A model generated the notes under the pieces. That model ran no database searches. It was not told where the DNA came from and worked only from the letters and a program-made list of their open reading frames with translations. Made by a program: the position numbers and the translations under genes. Shown here one piece after another: positions 46,395 to 59,769 of a stretch of DNA of 64,000 nucleotides (positions within the stretch are counted from its first letter, which is position 1; the number at the start of each line of letters is the position of its first letter). The stretch comes from Stichopus chloronotus. Its lineage: Eukaryota; Echinodermata; Holothuroidea; Aspidochirotida; Stichopodidae. Location: assembly GCA_021234535.1 (NCBI GenBank), contig CM037836.1:23860769-23924768 (forward strand). Direction: 5' to 3'.

Positions 46395-49300
46395 CTGATC
46401 ATAAACATGGATTATATATTAGTAGTCTAGTATAAATTTGGAATATATTTCTTCAATGTATATCTCACATCGATTCAAGTACAATCAGATTAACTCCGCA
46501 TGCTAGCAGCGTCAGTCTGTGTACTGGCGTGCATTCCGCCTTTCTGACTGGTTAATTTACTACCAGTATATATTTGAACTAATGACAGTATATATTTGAA
46601 TCAATACTGGGATAAAATAAAATAATGGCGTACTATCCAACATGGGTTGTCTCATACATAAACTTAGAAAGACGTATCGTATATCTCCTGATCTACATAT
46701 GAGGCGGGCATGTATTGAATCTAGCTGCTATTTACTGGCGGCCCTGCTACAACTTCATTCAATTTTGTATTGTCAGAAAGAATGGTTTATGTCCCCTAAC
46801 TTAATGAATTCAAATATTGGAACAATGGCGGTTTCTGTGAAGGACTAATGCAAAGAGCAACCATCAAATAGAAAGTGCTATAATACATATAAGAAATATG
46901 TAAGTCAAATACATGAGCTCTTTCTCATGTATTATTTTTTCACAAACTTATCCAAAACTCAAAAAGCCATATATAGCAAACAACATGATCTTATACGACT
47001 GCTTCACACTGTATATTATGATTATGGAGTTGTTATTTACTCGTGGCTCAGCTCTCCAACTTCCTCCAGTTGTGTACTGTGCTGTACTGTAATGTACTAT
47101 TTGCATACTGAAGACACAACACCCATGTGCATCATTCTTTAATGTTTGCTTCATCATCTAGTGAAACACGATGAATTGGTCAACGTAAACACTGCACGGA
47201 TGCACAGTATATACTTTGCACAGGAAGCTCTAACCCTGCTTTGAGGTGGTCTCCAACACATAGGGACACGGATCTTAAACACCAGGTTTAAGAGGGAGGC
47301 TTATGGTCGCGGCCAGCCTGGTTCTGTCGAAACGCAGTATTACAGCCTGATGGAACGCAACATACTCTTTTGAGTGGTGGCTTTCAAAAACCCTTTGAAC
47401 TTTTGCCTATAAATGGTTAGAGTAAAAAAAAATTCCATGTGTGGGCAAAGCACAGTAATAAAGATGGCATATTGTACGAGGACTGTTCTAAAAAACATAT
47501 TAGGTCAAGCTTATGGTTTACAGTATGATGTTTAAATAGAGGCACCATGTCTGAAAGTTACAAAATTTGAACTACTGTAGGCATGCAGTTCAACATTCCA
47601 TCCATCATCACATACAAAGTAAATTACAGCCATGCATGGACTTGTTGGTATCAAGCTGTGTGAGAAAGTTACAAAGATATCAGATGAACCAATGGGAGGA
47701 TGTCAACAAGAACTTCACACTCTAAAAACAAAGAAAAAAAACTTTGGTATGTTAAAAGCTGCCACAGGTTTGGAAAATATCTGTCTGACAATTTTTCCAT
47801 CCAAATTTCAGTGTAAAAGCTGCGAATTTACCTACCAAGTTTTTGGTGAGGAAATGTCACCAAGACAGGTTACGGCTAAAGAGAGGTTCAGATCTAGGCC
47901 AAAGGTCATACAATGGTGAAACATACTGAGACCATCAAGAAAGTAATGCAGGCTGCTTTTTTTGGAGGGGGGGGGAGAAGGATTGGAGAGCAGCAAAGAT
48001 ACAAATGAAACACATGCTTTTCTCTCACTTTCTTACATAACGTATAGTGTCTATTTGCCAGAACAAATTTGTGCGAATAATATGCATTATTATGTTAAGT
48101 ATCATAAGTGTAATATTAAAAAGTTCATCACAACCGACTTTCAAATCTTGTTGAACTTACAGTGCATCTTTCTTCCAGCAAGGAACTGTTACTCTGAGTA
48201 ACAGCTCCAGGATCGATTCCTATCATGACAACTGAGTCTGAAAACTGTTAACAAGCTTCAACTTTTTAACTCCTACAAGATCATGAACCTTCGGATAGGC
48301 CAGACAGACAGGTAGACATCACAAACAGACAGACACATGGACAAACAACAGAGCCTCGGTCACACGTGAGCACAGTTCCATGACGGGCGATCTTCTAGAA
48401 TGACAGTAGCTCAGTTGCAAGTCCCTGCATGAGGCCTGTAATATAAGTGTGTTAATTCCCTAAAATAGAAGTGGTTATGGTATCGAATGGACATTGCCAC
48501 CCTTATAGTACCTTGAAGATGTGCACTGCACCCCACTCGCACGTTGGTCATAACAATTGGGATAAAGTTACACATTAATGCATCAGCCTGTGAGAGGTAT
48601 TTCTAACGACTTCAGCTCTGAGTGATGTTTCTCTTCATATTCTAATTATGAAATATTTTTGGATATTTTTCCACCAGGTTTTATAAGGAAGGTGATCACT
48701 GTCACTTAAAAAAAAAAACCCAGGCAAGAGCTGAGATGGACATTGATACTCCCTGGTGACTGTTTGCATCTACTTAACCCTTGAGGAGGACAGATATGCT
48801 TGATATGTGGTGCTGACTTACGGGTCTTTAATCTAAGTGGAGTGAATGCATAAGTCACACTATCAACAAGTAAACCTCTCTCTCCTCCTGCCCCCTCAAC
48901 AATATGAAAAAAAAAATCATTGCCTTACAGAATTCTTTGAAAAGGTGACACTGTCCCAGGCCAACGTCTCTTGTGTTCTGAGGATGGATATACCAATGGT
49001 CTAGATTAAAAGAATTCACCCTCAAAATTATATTCTTGTGTTCAGACTTCAACTTTTACTCACTCTCAAACTCACTCTGCATCTCACCTTCGGTTTTTCT
49101 GTCTTCCTCATTTGTGCGTTCTTTTCAACTGAGGCTCTTCATTACTCTTTATGACACAGGCCACTACACTTTATATTACTGTATCAGTCTGACGGCATGG
49201 AAACAACATCATCATACCCTATGCTCCATAGCAACATAAAAGCTAAATTATCACATTACTTTCTGACCACTTTCTTTACTTTTTTTCTGTTTTATCTTCA

Positions 49301-49660
49301 ACGTTCTTCTGGTTTAATTGATTGGTTTTCATTCATTTACATTACGGTTTTCTCCCAATTTTTGTTTTCGTAACTATTCTGTCCCTCAATCTGTTTTGAT
49401 ACTGAGTAGCTGCAAAAGTGTAAAATGAGTCAAAAACCTTCACTTACCCCCTTAAGATGCAATATCTAGCATCTGCTACTTGTGGGATCAGAGCTAGTCC
49501 AGGTAGAAGAGATGCAAACTGTCTGAGAATAACTATTGGTTACTACTGAGTAACGGTTCTTTAAGTACATTAATGTAAGAAGTCATCAACTTTTAGCAGC
49601 AAAGTAAGATGCATTCAAGGGGGGAGGGGGGATATTTTCCTTATTTGGTAAATTGTATGT
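46395..49660. other. no gene seen; short tandem repeats
   Basis: A two-copy ~22-bp repeat (AGTATATATTTGAA core) lies at about 46565-46608. G-runs occur near 47965. No splice-bounded open segment was found. Confidence 0.5.
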
Positions 49661-49670
49661 ATACAGGAGG

Positions 49671-50000
49671 GACACAACAGGAAATGATTTTGGTTCCAGG
49701 CATTAAAGGTATTAGGTCATGATGAAAAGGGAAGCAAAAGTGCAAAACTGTTGGAGACATGTCTGACAGCAAAGAAATGTTGGTATGCACTGATACTTGT
49801 GGAACAGATGAAGGAATGGGAAAACACAGGATGGATTTGGGTAGTGGTTTGATGCTTTGGGAGGAATTTGGATGAATTTCCTACAATTATGGAATACACT
49901 TTGGTTAGTTCAACTAATATGGGACAGACAGCTAAAAAACAATGGACACAACAGGAAATGACTTAGGCTCCAGGCATGCAACGTGTGAAGTCATAGCAAG
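49671..50000. repeat. diverged direct duplication, ~274-bp offset
   Basis: GGACACAACAGGAAATGATT followed by TTGGTTCCAGGCAT (from 49670) recurs as GGACACAACAGGAAATGACT followed by TAGGCTCCAGGCAT (from 49944). Weaker similarity continues for about 200 bases after each start. The copies lie inside minus frames 49717-49899 and 49963-50334. The second frame is 123 codons, Ser/Pro/His-rich (includes PPSGKLPPSQTNPAVRHPPS), and may simply be open by composition. Confidence 0.6.
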
Positions 50001-50004
50001 TAAA

Positions 50005-51585
50005 CAAGAGACTAGCACTCAAAGGGGGGTGGGAGACACTGTCATGCTGAGAGAGAGTTAACAAGGAAGATGAATGACCGAGAGAGGCACAGTGGAGATG
50101 CTGAGATGGAGGGTGACGAACTGCAGGATTTGTTTGCGAAGGGGGAAGTTTGCCAGAAGGAGGCAGGAGCTCTGTTACATGTTGGCACGGTGGATTCAAG
50201 TAGACTATTTGTCCTGAGTTAGCAGTCGCTTCAGCTTCAGGGGACATTATTGCAGTTTGTGATCCTTTAGGACCTGAAGTTCTATCGTTATCACCGCTAG
50301 ACACTTCACAGTCGTAACAATGATGTACAGACACTTTTTCTCATTGCTCCATGGGAGGCATGCCTTTATCCAAGCACATACATCACAAACAAAAATGTGT
50401 CCCCAGAATAACTGTATTTCATCTGCTTTGCGGTAATTGTATCACAGGGTGGACTGAGTGGTGTTTTTCACAAGTAGCTCGGGTACCCAAATGGCCTTTT
50501 ATAACCCGGATCCAAAGTTACTATCTGATCCTTTCAGTGAAAAACGGCACAACAGCTGTATGAACACACTGTGTGAGATTGCAAAATTTCAACTACCATA
50601 CACAGCAAAGAAGCTCAAAATGGAATGTCCTTCTTTTTCTTGAGGAAAATAGGTGGTCCTATTCATGAGAAGGTGTGAACAAGTGTATGAAGTGTACTAG
50701 AAAGATTCCTCCACACAAATGTGATGTACAGTACTATGGAAATACCAATGTAAACAACAAAGCCACTCTTTTGCTTGGGCAATGGGGTACCTAACAGATA
50801 TGAGGAAAAATGACCTGATTCCTAGTTTGAGGAATCAATGAAAACACTAGGACCAAGCTGGTACTTCTGTAACTTTCGGCTTCCATGTTGATCTACAATT
50901 GGGACTTCTCCCTAGTAGATGTGGAGTCAACGCTGGAGTTATTGGACCATGCGGCGTGGGTCCTCTACCGACAGGGCACCAAACAAGTGACTCTCAATTG
51001 TTACTTTTGGTCCATCGTAAGTTAATTAAATGCTTTTCAGGTGTAAGTTTGGTTTATGGTATGGCAAGGTGGTGGCAGACCAGGGGTTGATTATCCCAAG
51101 GGTAGTTGTCCCAGGGTATTATGGCCTTCATGATAGGTCCTATATTGCTGATTGTTGAAAGTAAACCTTTGGTAGCTGTGCCATACCTAAAGGATAGAAC
51201 ATCTGAACTACTTTTTTCAAAAAGCTTAGGTAACCTGACACGAATGGCCCGTCATTTTTGTGCACTTGTAGAAATGTAACGTTGTGAAAAATGCTGTTTT
51301 ACCTAAAATTTTCCAACGGACAAGATTTTTGATAAGATCACGGAGTTGTCACTCCTTGATAAGGAAAGCAAGGAAGCAGGCCATCCTTTCCAAAAAAGGC
51401 CATATTGATTTTGAAAGTCTGAGGATCAGGAAGTCCATGTGGGCTTATCAAGGACCCTGTACCATACTGATCATGAAGATGAACACCTGCTAGATACACC
51501 TACTCTTGTCATTGATGCACAGAGGGTAACATAGCATGGGTAAAACCATACAATCGCAATGCAAACCCAAGCCTGCTCATGGGTA
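50005..51585. other. no supportable gene
   Basis: The upper half of the Ser/Pro-rich minus frame (to 50334) lies here. Its upstream boundary has no convincing acceptor. The remainder is AT-rich without recognisable structure. Confidence 0.45.
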
Positions 51586-51589
51586 GCCA

Positions 51590-51915
51590 TGTAATGTCCC
51601 CATCCAAAAGATGAGAGTGCATCACTCAGTCTTTATCCACTTTCGCAAAGATTGGGAGGAGTGGCGAACCTGCCCAGCTCAGCAGCCAATCAGCTGTGCG
51701 GAGCAAATGAAGTAAACTAGTCCTAAATTGGACAACAGGAACCCAAATACAAAAATATGTCCTCAGCAATAGGTCCTCAGCAACACTGTAAACAGCTTTA
51801 CTGACCAAAATTTGAGGCCCCAGAAAAATTTCCAAGTAGCTCAATAGAGATTTGATCTGTGGACCCAAAGATTGCAAGACGGGCACTCTAACCACCAAGC
51901 TAACACTCCACCCTT
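51590..51915 (-). mobile_element. tRNA-derived SINE
   Basis: On the minus strand the head reads GTGGAGTGTTAGCTTGGTGG, then TTAGAGTGCCCGTCTTGCAA, then a degraded B box (TCCACAGATCAAATCTC). This is the A-box/anticodon-arm/B-box layout of a tRNA, with A-to-B spacing near 45 bases. The body follows and ends with GGATAAAGACTGAGTGATGC and GGATGGGGACATTACATGG, a 3' style familiar from invertebrate tRNA SINEs. The B box is damaged, so the copy is probably inactive. Minus frame 51626-51898 is just this element read through. Confidence 0.75.
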
Positions 51916-51919
51916 AACA

Positions 51920-54900
51920 CCAAGAGACAATGCTGAATTCACTATTCAGTCCAACATACAACACAGCAATGTTGCATATTTACAAGCAAAATAATACATT
52001 TCTGGTTTAATTTTGTTGTGAGTTTGAAATACCAAAGCTTAGATATGCCTCCTATAACTTGAAGGCAAAACAATTTCTGAACAGTGGACGAAACTTTTTC
52101 AATTTTCCTCCGTCCAGTTCAGGGTCACAACACACACAGGCGTTGCTCAGAAATGCCATGACCGACGGCCTACTTGACCAAAGTCCTCTGTACTGGGCCA
52201 TCTTGACTGATGCAGAAACTTGCTCCATAGATTGAGACTACACTCCAACCATGCACAAGTGGGAGGTGTTATCGAGACGTGCCCCTAATGCTAAATTTAA
52301 TCATATACGCAAGAAACAATATAGGTCAGTCCTTCCAGTAAAGATCGTGATTGTCAAGTAAAGTCTCGTGGTAAAATTTGTGGGGCACTTTGTCAAACTT
52401 TTGCTGAACTATCTTATGACCAGTGCTTGCTTTCCAGGAGTAATCTTCCCACTCCAGAGTTTGCACTCACTGCTGCACAAATTTGTTAACCTTTCATTGA
52501 TTGTGATACTATTCTCAAAATAATAGAACTTCTACTTGTGGTGTGCTTGGATGAGAGAAGGTAGAGGGGGTGGGGGGGAGTTGTTAGAATGGGTGATACA
52601 AAACCTGCAATCCCACACACGGTCACACTTGTTATGTTCACTGACAGAGACGAGAGAAAAAAAGGAGAAAGCGGAAGAAAGGAGGAGGAAGGAGAGAAGC
52701 AGGATGTTCCCACCCTGACAGGGGCCCATCAATGAAGATCACTAAATAGTATTTCTGCTTTAAAATATTCCTGTGCATTGAAAAACTGACAAGTCCTGCA
52801 TCATCTCCACTCCAACTTGACGACTACTGGAGAGTCCCGAGATGCCAATCGTCTACAAAAGAATGTAAATTTTCAACACCTTTGACTCTAGTCACTGTAA
52901 TATCTTGACTATTTCCAAGAAATGTCAGCTACACATTCATGACAATTGCACTCTGTCACTAATAACGAAGGACAGTGAACAAGCTGCAAAAAATTCCACA
53001 CGAATAACTTCAGACATACCTTTCGCTTGTTTTCGAGGAGGTGCATTTTTACAGGAACTCATTTAAATGATCACTTTCTGCTGGAATTTTATATGCAGTA
53101 ATTTGATATGCCTGTAACAAGGTCTAAAGTCATCTCTAAGCCAGCATGTGGGAATCAGATTATTTCTCCAACACTTGCTTTAAACCAAAGAAAAGTGTTT
53201 GCAAGGTATTAGGTACTGAGGACATTGATGCATTGCATGTAACTCTTGGAAGATTAAGAAAAAGTTTGGTAATTTTTTTTTTTTTCACTGGTGGCATATG
53301 GCTGAGACATATGCTCACACCCCCGCGATCGTAATTGTAAGATAGATTGATAGTTTATACGCATTCACTTTGTCACAGGCATTCAAAGTAAGAGAGAAAG
53401 GAATTTCAAACATGGCATCTATTGTCATGTTCGCGTTCTAATTTGGAGACGTTCTTCTGATGAGCAATAATTACCATAAACAAAACCCCTATTACTATGT
53501 CCGTGCAGGGTTGCAGGAAATGGTATGGGGGGAGATGTATCATGTAGGCAGGGGTGGGGATGTACCATACACTTAAAAACAAGGTTATGGATTACCACAT
53601 GATGTATGTCATCAAATATTGACAGCTTTATCGTAGGACAGTTTACATGATGATTCGTAGAAAGTTAACGTGCCTTTGGCGATTTTTTGCGTGCAATAGG
53701 GGATGTAAAATATACTGAGCTCAAAACTGTTTCTGCGGCAGAGACATGTAACACGACATTCCGAGCAGCCATTTTATGTTGTTCAGTCATTCAGAGGGGG
53801 ATTTCTCCCTAAGAGAGATTCAACTCACTACACATTTCCTTTATAAATTTCCGACCGCAAATGATCCATACATAATTCTTATCTACCAAAATGATCGCAT
53901 CTGAATTGACACTTTTACGATCTCAAACTTGTCAAGTTGGCATTTTCTGAGTTTGCACCCAAGTGTCACAGCTGAGTAGAATGAAGAATCACATGGTTTT
54001 GATACATAGTTGATGAGGACATTTTTCAGTCAATCAAAGAGACAAGGTGTCGCTGACACAAACGACCTGCGCAAGTACCGTTTTTTCCATGTAAAGGAGT
54101 GCCACCATCAAAAAGGTTTCACTGCCAAACATTGATTAGATCACGGGCAGTCCTCACCTCACCATACCAAAAGACCTGTCAACAGCCTGCTGTCAGGTCT
54201 ATCTGTTAATCCTACGAACTAAAGAGGAAGGGTTCTGGTAATATGAAAATTGGGATCCAAATCATCCCCTTGAGAAAGAGTCTAAAATAAATGGATGTAG
54301 TTTGTTGAAAAAAAAAAAGAAGCACTTTCAAGGCAAGGTAGCAAGTTTGGTAGCATCATAAAATAGTCCCCCCCCAAAAGGGAAATGTGTTATTTCTATT
54401 CTTTTGGGTCTGACTTTTCCAGGTTTTGAGAAATTTATAAGGGCTTGATGTCAGGAAAGATTAATTGGAAGCAATCTCCATGCCGGTTTTGGCAAGGTCA
54501 CTGACATTACTGAAGCAAGCACAATTTCTTTCTTGTTTTGCAACTTTTCAGTTAGCTCCATGTGAACAAATACCCCTGTAATCAGCTCCTCGAGAAATTG
54601 TAACAACTCTTAAACCATCCTACTTCGAGCAGTTGGTTTTTGTTTTTCTTACAGAATTTAGTAAGTTGACACCAGAGGAACTTCCCTAAGTGGTCACATG
54701 CATCGGAGTGTTTTCATCGGTTTTTCTTCATTAAATGCATTTCAAACACTTTGTTTTTTGGGGGGATTTTTTAACATATATTTTATATGAGCGGAAGTGG
54801 ACTTGAGATTTCCATCTGCACTTCTTCAGGCCCGGTTTTACATTTGTGGCCAGTACCCTGTCGAAAATTGTCACCGACGGTAGACGGAAGAGTTCCCCAA

Positions 54901-55430
54901 CTGGACATTAAATCTTCATGGGCTGATTATGAATTGGTGGTAGTACATGCGGGACCACTTTAGGAGGTTCTTTTCAGGTTTCAACAAAGCTAGTGATTTT
55001 TGGATTGAACCTGCAAATGACGAGAACTGCTATGAATAGTGCTAAGTATCAAAATCAATTTTTTGTCTCTATGATTATACTTTCAAACTATATTACTAGC
55101 ATAATAGCATGCTCTTACATCAATATCAGCATTGCTCTCCAGGTTGTATGGTATTAGTATACATGTATAGAATTTATCTCACATTAATCATTTTGAAAAA
55201 TTCAGTCACTCTTCTCTTTGCGCTCTTCATAATTCATCACAAACATTACTTATAATTTTTGCCCACTCTTTCTTGATTCATCACTTTAAAAAAAAAAACA
55301 ATAAGAAGATCTTTAGAACAAGCCATTAGAAATCAACACATCACTTATTTGGCTTTCGAGCCAGAAATGAATCTCATGTTGTCATTCACTCTTTCTGGAT
55401 TGTCATGATCACAAACTGGAACTTCTTTTA
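51920..55430. other. no supportable gene
   Basis: A purine-rich tract (GAGAAAAAAAGGAGAAAGCG type) lies at 52645-52705. A minus segment after ACATTCTTTTGTAG near 52855 reads TIGISGLSSSRQVGVEMMQD but has only a weak donor, so I did not call it. Otherwise AT-rich. Confidence 0.45.
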
Positions 55431-55434
55431 CTTT

Positions 55435-55640
55435 AACAAACGCTGGCCTCTCGACAAACGCACGGACACGATGCACCATCTGCCTCGGCAGACAAGTATA
55501 CGTAGCTGTCGACAACACGAAAGGCAGAGATCATTGACTAAAGTAACGAGCCTGATGCTTTTCACGCATAACAATGTGCATCAGACTGATCACAAGTGGG
55601 CCTTGAAAGTGAAGTGGAGGGGGGGGGAACAAACTATAGA
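55435..55640. other. CpG-rich island, coding status unclear
   Basis: About ten CpGs occur in 120 bases (55440-55560), in contrast with the CpG-poor flanks. The plus strand is open from 55405 to 55650. The minus strand is also open from an acceptor-like GAAAAGCATCAG to a GTAAAA donor at about 55437. Neither peptide resembles a family I know. It could be an exon, a methylation-sheltered segment, or a recent insertion. Confidence 0.35.
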
Positions 55641-55644
55641 GAAA

Positions 55645-57550
55645 AATTAGTTGGAAAAAGATGAAAACCAAATCAAGATGATAAGATTGACCTTAAATCC
55701 ATGATTTCCATTCTACCAGCCTTCAAAACAAAGGGGAAAAAAAAAATGCTTACACCATGACGGTCTTCAATACACGGATTAGTTGGCATAGCCGCCTAAC
55801 AATCCGTTTTTTTTCATGTTTGCCTTGTAAATACGGCAGCACGATTTTACATAAAGTTTACACAAAGTGGGCAGAACTGTCACACAGGTGTGCAGGCAAA
55901 CTTGTGGGTGCACAAGGTGAATAGAAAATGGGGTGGCCAAAAATTATGGAGTGACAAAACTTTCCACTCCACAGCAAATAATGGTGCGATGATGTGAACA
56001 AATGATCCGCAAAAACCCATTGAGAGTCAGCCAGTAGCCCTCTTACAATTCAAAATGTGACATGTCAATTTTCCAGTTTCTACGTCAACTGGATGCATGT
56101 AAACTGAGGTCAACACCGGTGGATTACACTGAGTTAAATCGCCGAGTAATAAGTGCACAATACAATACCAGCAAATGTCATCACTAACATGCAAGCATGC
56201 GCATCGGCGGGGGATTTTAGGTGCAGAGTGGAGGCAAATTAATGAGGCTTTGAGAGCCAGCAGCTGATTGCCATAATGTTAAAATGAGTCTGACTTCTGC
56301 AGGCAGTAAACCCCCATCTTGGAAAAAACATGCATGTTCACACCAAGGTGGCATCTGACAGTCAACATGACTGATAAGGTAGTTACTGTTACAATTTTGA
56401 CAGAATGGAAAGCCAATGGTTTTTACAGAGATGTCTCTGCCAGTTTGAGGAGCTATAGGCTCAAAATACACATGCTGGTTTGATTTTAAATTCAACCAGT
56501 ATTGAAGAAAAAAGTGTCTAATCCTTGACCTCTTGGTAAGTAACAGCATAGAATTGGTCTTTAGAATGATATAAAAGATAAAGAACTTAATTCACTTTCT
56601 TGCCATGTCCAATACAACTATCACACCAAAAATTCAACCACACACTCTCCCTCCCCCGGTGTTTTTTTTTGCTACCCTCCCCCGTTTTTTTTTTTTTTCC
56701 ATGGCTGCTGTTGCATCTCTCAGTAGTACCCGAGGAAGTGTTTAACTGAAACAGACCCAGAGACCAGGTTGTCAAGGACAGTGCAAATCTATCAGTGAGA
56801 CAAACAGGTAAAGTAACAAAACTATCCCATTCAGTGACTTGAAAATCTGAGAGCAACATAGCTTTGACTTCACATTTTATTTGATTTAAATGACTTCATA
56901 ATCAATAACTGTTACTTTTATTTCTTTGGGGGGGACCATTACTTTTATTTCTTTGGGGGACCACAGTGTGAACCCAAAAACTGGTATCCTGTACTTTTCA
57001 CAAGGTCGCATCACTCCTAGCATTTCTAACACTGTCTCTTCAGATTTCCAGCAAGTGTTGATATATAAAGTGTCCATAACCTTTGCCATTTCAAACTGCT
57101 GATCTATAATGACCTTTAATATAAAAAAAAAGGCAACATTCAGTAGCCTAGACCTGCAAACCAAGTATGGTTTTGGTCCAGTTTCTTTACTGGAGATATT
57201 CTTAACAAGGAGTTGTATCAAAGTTCACCCATGCAGATCCTGAGCCGCATTGAACTTCATTAAAAGCAGCATGCTTCTTGCATTGAAGGATGTAAAATGG
57301 ACATAATGATTACCTGATGTCAAATGTTGGAACATGGACACCCACACTGACAGATGCACACACATACCTTCAAACATATAACACCCACTCAGGGACGATT
57401 GATTTTCTGCCAATCATATTTTTCTTTGTCAAGATGGTGCTAATAAGACGTGATGACGGAGGCAATTTTAAAACTTGAGCATTGGCATGCTTTTTCAATG
57501 CAACCTAAAAATGGAAGAAATTCAGAGAATATAAAGATGAAAAAAAAACC
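55645..57550. other. no gene; short local duplications
   Basis: A 25-27-bp near-tandem repeat (ACTTTTATTTCTTTGGGGG) lies at 56912-56963. A CCCTCCCCCGGTG-T(n) / CCCTCCCCCG-T(n) pair lies at about 56650-56700. Minus frames at 56217-56549 and 56886-57221 are of chance length and unrecognised. Confidence 0.5.
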
Positions 57551-57554
57551 TTAC

Positions 57555-57650
57555 TTTTCATAGGCATCCTGGAAAAGGCTTTCATCTTGGTTTTGGAATG
57601 TGAGTATTTTGTAGCATAAAACGGTAGCTGATACTGTTAACACAAAGAAC
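57555..57650 (-). CDS. candidate transmembrane exon (minus strand)
   Basis: Acceptor GTTTTTCCCAACAG and donor GAAAA/GTAAGG bound 96 bases whose only open frame reads FFVLTVSATVLCYKILTFQN, then QDESLFQDAYE, in phase 2 to 2. A preceding Arg codon is completed by the split codon from 63308-63381. It gives a basic residue, about 16 hydrophobic residues and then an acidic, probably extracellular, stretch. The pattern is seen in single-span sensors and cyclases, but that link is only a guess. GC is about 39%. Confidence 0.4.
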
Positions 57651-58409
57651 CTGTTGGGAAAAACACAAACAAGAAACAGGTTAAAGCACCAAAGGCTAAA
57701 AACTGCAGACTCGGGTTATGACTATTGACATGATTTACATATCTGTATATTTGACATAACTGATGTTTATTCCATAATAACTGGATGTTCTAAATGCCCT
57801 CTTTTGCCTCATTTTGCAAGCATCAAAACACTGAACTGCCTTTAAACGACTTTCCTCCGATTTTGCTTGACAGTGAGAATGGCTATTTATTTGAAAAGTT
57901 TTTGTCCACAGAAACACCTCATCAAAGTGCAACATACGGTGTGGCATCCTACGACAGATTCGTACTTTGCAACAAAACTTACACATAATTTTCTGAGGGA
58001 CAAAATAAATCTTCTCCTCCATCACATAGAATGATGTACATGTACCAGTTCTGCAAAAGGTTTGGCAACCACATTCAACCAACAAGCTGCATGATTTAAT
58101 GCAAGTACAGTTACAGTCTAACCCCACCTCAAGTGGGAAAATTAAACAAGACAAACGAAAGACGTAGCTTCTGCGGGAGGATATTGATTCAGAGTTACAA
58201 AACCCTGCTTACTGCTTGGTGCTTTCATCATCTCATTGATGAAAAATTAAAAACACAAATCACATTTCCGTTTAATTAAGGGACATGTTGGTCAAACGTT
58301 CCATCTGTCAAGTCAGATATACTCCTGACTGGTTCTGACAGTCGCCAATTTTTTCTGGGTGTTGATTACTCGTCAAGCACTCCTCACCATCACCGACACA
58401 TGATCGATT

Positions 58410-59765
58410 AGAACGTCATCATTCCGTAGCACTGGGACTGAACAGATTAAGGCTTCCTCCGTCATCTTGCAGAATATGGACAAGAAGCATGTCACTTTCT
58501 TGGTGATGCTTGATTTAATTGCTGCTTTCCATACTTTTGATTATTCCATACTCCTTAAAATGTTAGCTAATGACTTTTGCATGAGTGGACAGGCTGCCGC
58601 CTCGGTTCCGTTACCATCATCTAAATGGTACATAACATATTATCATCACCGATTATTTTTCTGGAGACTTCAACTTGCAATGTAATGTTCCCAAGGGTCC
58701 TGTTAAGGGCCCCTGTCTTATTTGTTCTTTGTACCAGTAAATTTTTCAACATCATGTCCTCCCACCTCCCGAAGGCGGATGACGCATAATTGTACTTACC
58801 AATTAAAACCTGAGGACAGGTTTTCATACACTAAGGCTGTAAATGCCATGCACTGTTTCATTTCTGATAGTAGAAATTGATTAATTAAAAGTGAACTTAA
58901 GATTAATGATAACAAGATTGCGTCCCTAATAACTGGCTCCCAAAGAATGCTTTCCAATCTCTACTAACTTTATTTTGATGGTTAATGTTTCGATCAAAGC
59001 TGTGACCGACTCTGAAATCTTGATGTACGGTCTGATGAGAATTTCCACTTCGACGTTCCTGTTAGTAAAATTTGCGTTAAGTCATTTGCACAGAATATGA
59101 TCAGTTAGGGAGATGCTTTCTGGGGATGCTTACAAGACTCTGCTGAATGCTTTTATGTCCAGTAATCTTGAATATTGCAACTCTTTACTCTATGGGTTTC
59201 TCGACAATCCAATCAACAAACTACGATGAGTTCAAAACACCGCAGCCAGGCTTGTAATTCTCACCCGAAGTCCTGCCACATTTGCCCAAGTTTAGGAGAC
59301 CTTCGTCGACTCCGGGTTTAGTACAGACAAGGTGATTTTTTAGGATTTTTAAAACTCTTTACGGTGTGGTCCTTACTTATTTGTCTTGTTAATTGTCAAA
59401 GAGGGAGGGCTCAAAATACCAGCTGCACTCCCATTCCTATATTCATTTAATTGTTCCTGATTTCATACCTCTTTTGGTGAATGTGCTTCTGCTACGGCTG
59501 GTCCTCGCCTGCAGAATTCTCTTCCAGTTGATCTTAGACAGTCTTCAAACAGTTCTTTTTAAAAGACTTACTTTTTTAGACGAGCTTGTTATGCGTAGTT
59601 TTACTTTTACTTTCATTTTGCCTCGTTCCTATTTCTATTGTATCTTTTACTTTCTTTGTTCAGTACAACAGACAAGGACAATGATAATAATCATTGTCCT
59701 TTGTAAAATACAGCAAGCAATCTCTTTATGGTTTTGTATGCTCTGTTGCCTTTATTTTCTTCCAT
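58410..59765 (+). pseudogene. dead CR1/L2-type LINE, 3' half of ORF2
   Basis: In shifting plus frames the blocks of a LINE reverse transcriptase appear in the correct order. FLVMLDLIAAFHTFDYSILL lies at about 58495-58556 (the conserved LLDLSAAFDTxDH block; the second catalytic-region Asp appears as H). A GPVKGP scrap near 58700 marks the next block. SNLEYCNSLLYGFLDNPINK lies at 59161-59220, then VQNTAARLVILTRS, and finally PRLQNSLPVDLRQSSNSSF at 59503-59562, which is the conserved C-terminal tail. Several stops and frameshifts separate them, so it encodes nothing. The plus frame 59393-59767 is the out-of-frame tail. It lies in the proposed intron between the 63.3 and 57.6 kb exon candidates. 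Confidence 0.88.
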
Positions 59766-59769
59766 AAAT

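Noticed and set aside
57735..58154. Longest minus-strand open frame (139 codons, Cys-rich)
   Set aside because: Length is within chance for about 39% GC. No acceptor or donor defines it, the codon pattern looks random, and no family was recognised. It lies immediately upstream of the splice-bounded segment at 57555-57650, where it would be intron.
59393..59767. 124-codon hydrophobic plus frame that could pass for a membrane protein
   Set aside because: It overlaps the LINE 3' end. The true ancestral frame (PRLQNSLPVDLRQ) is in a different register there.
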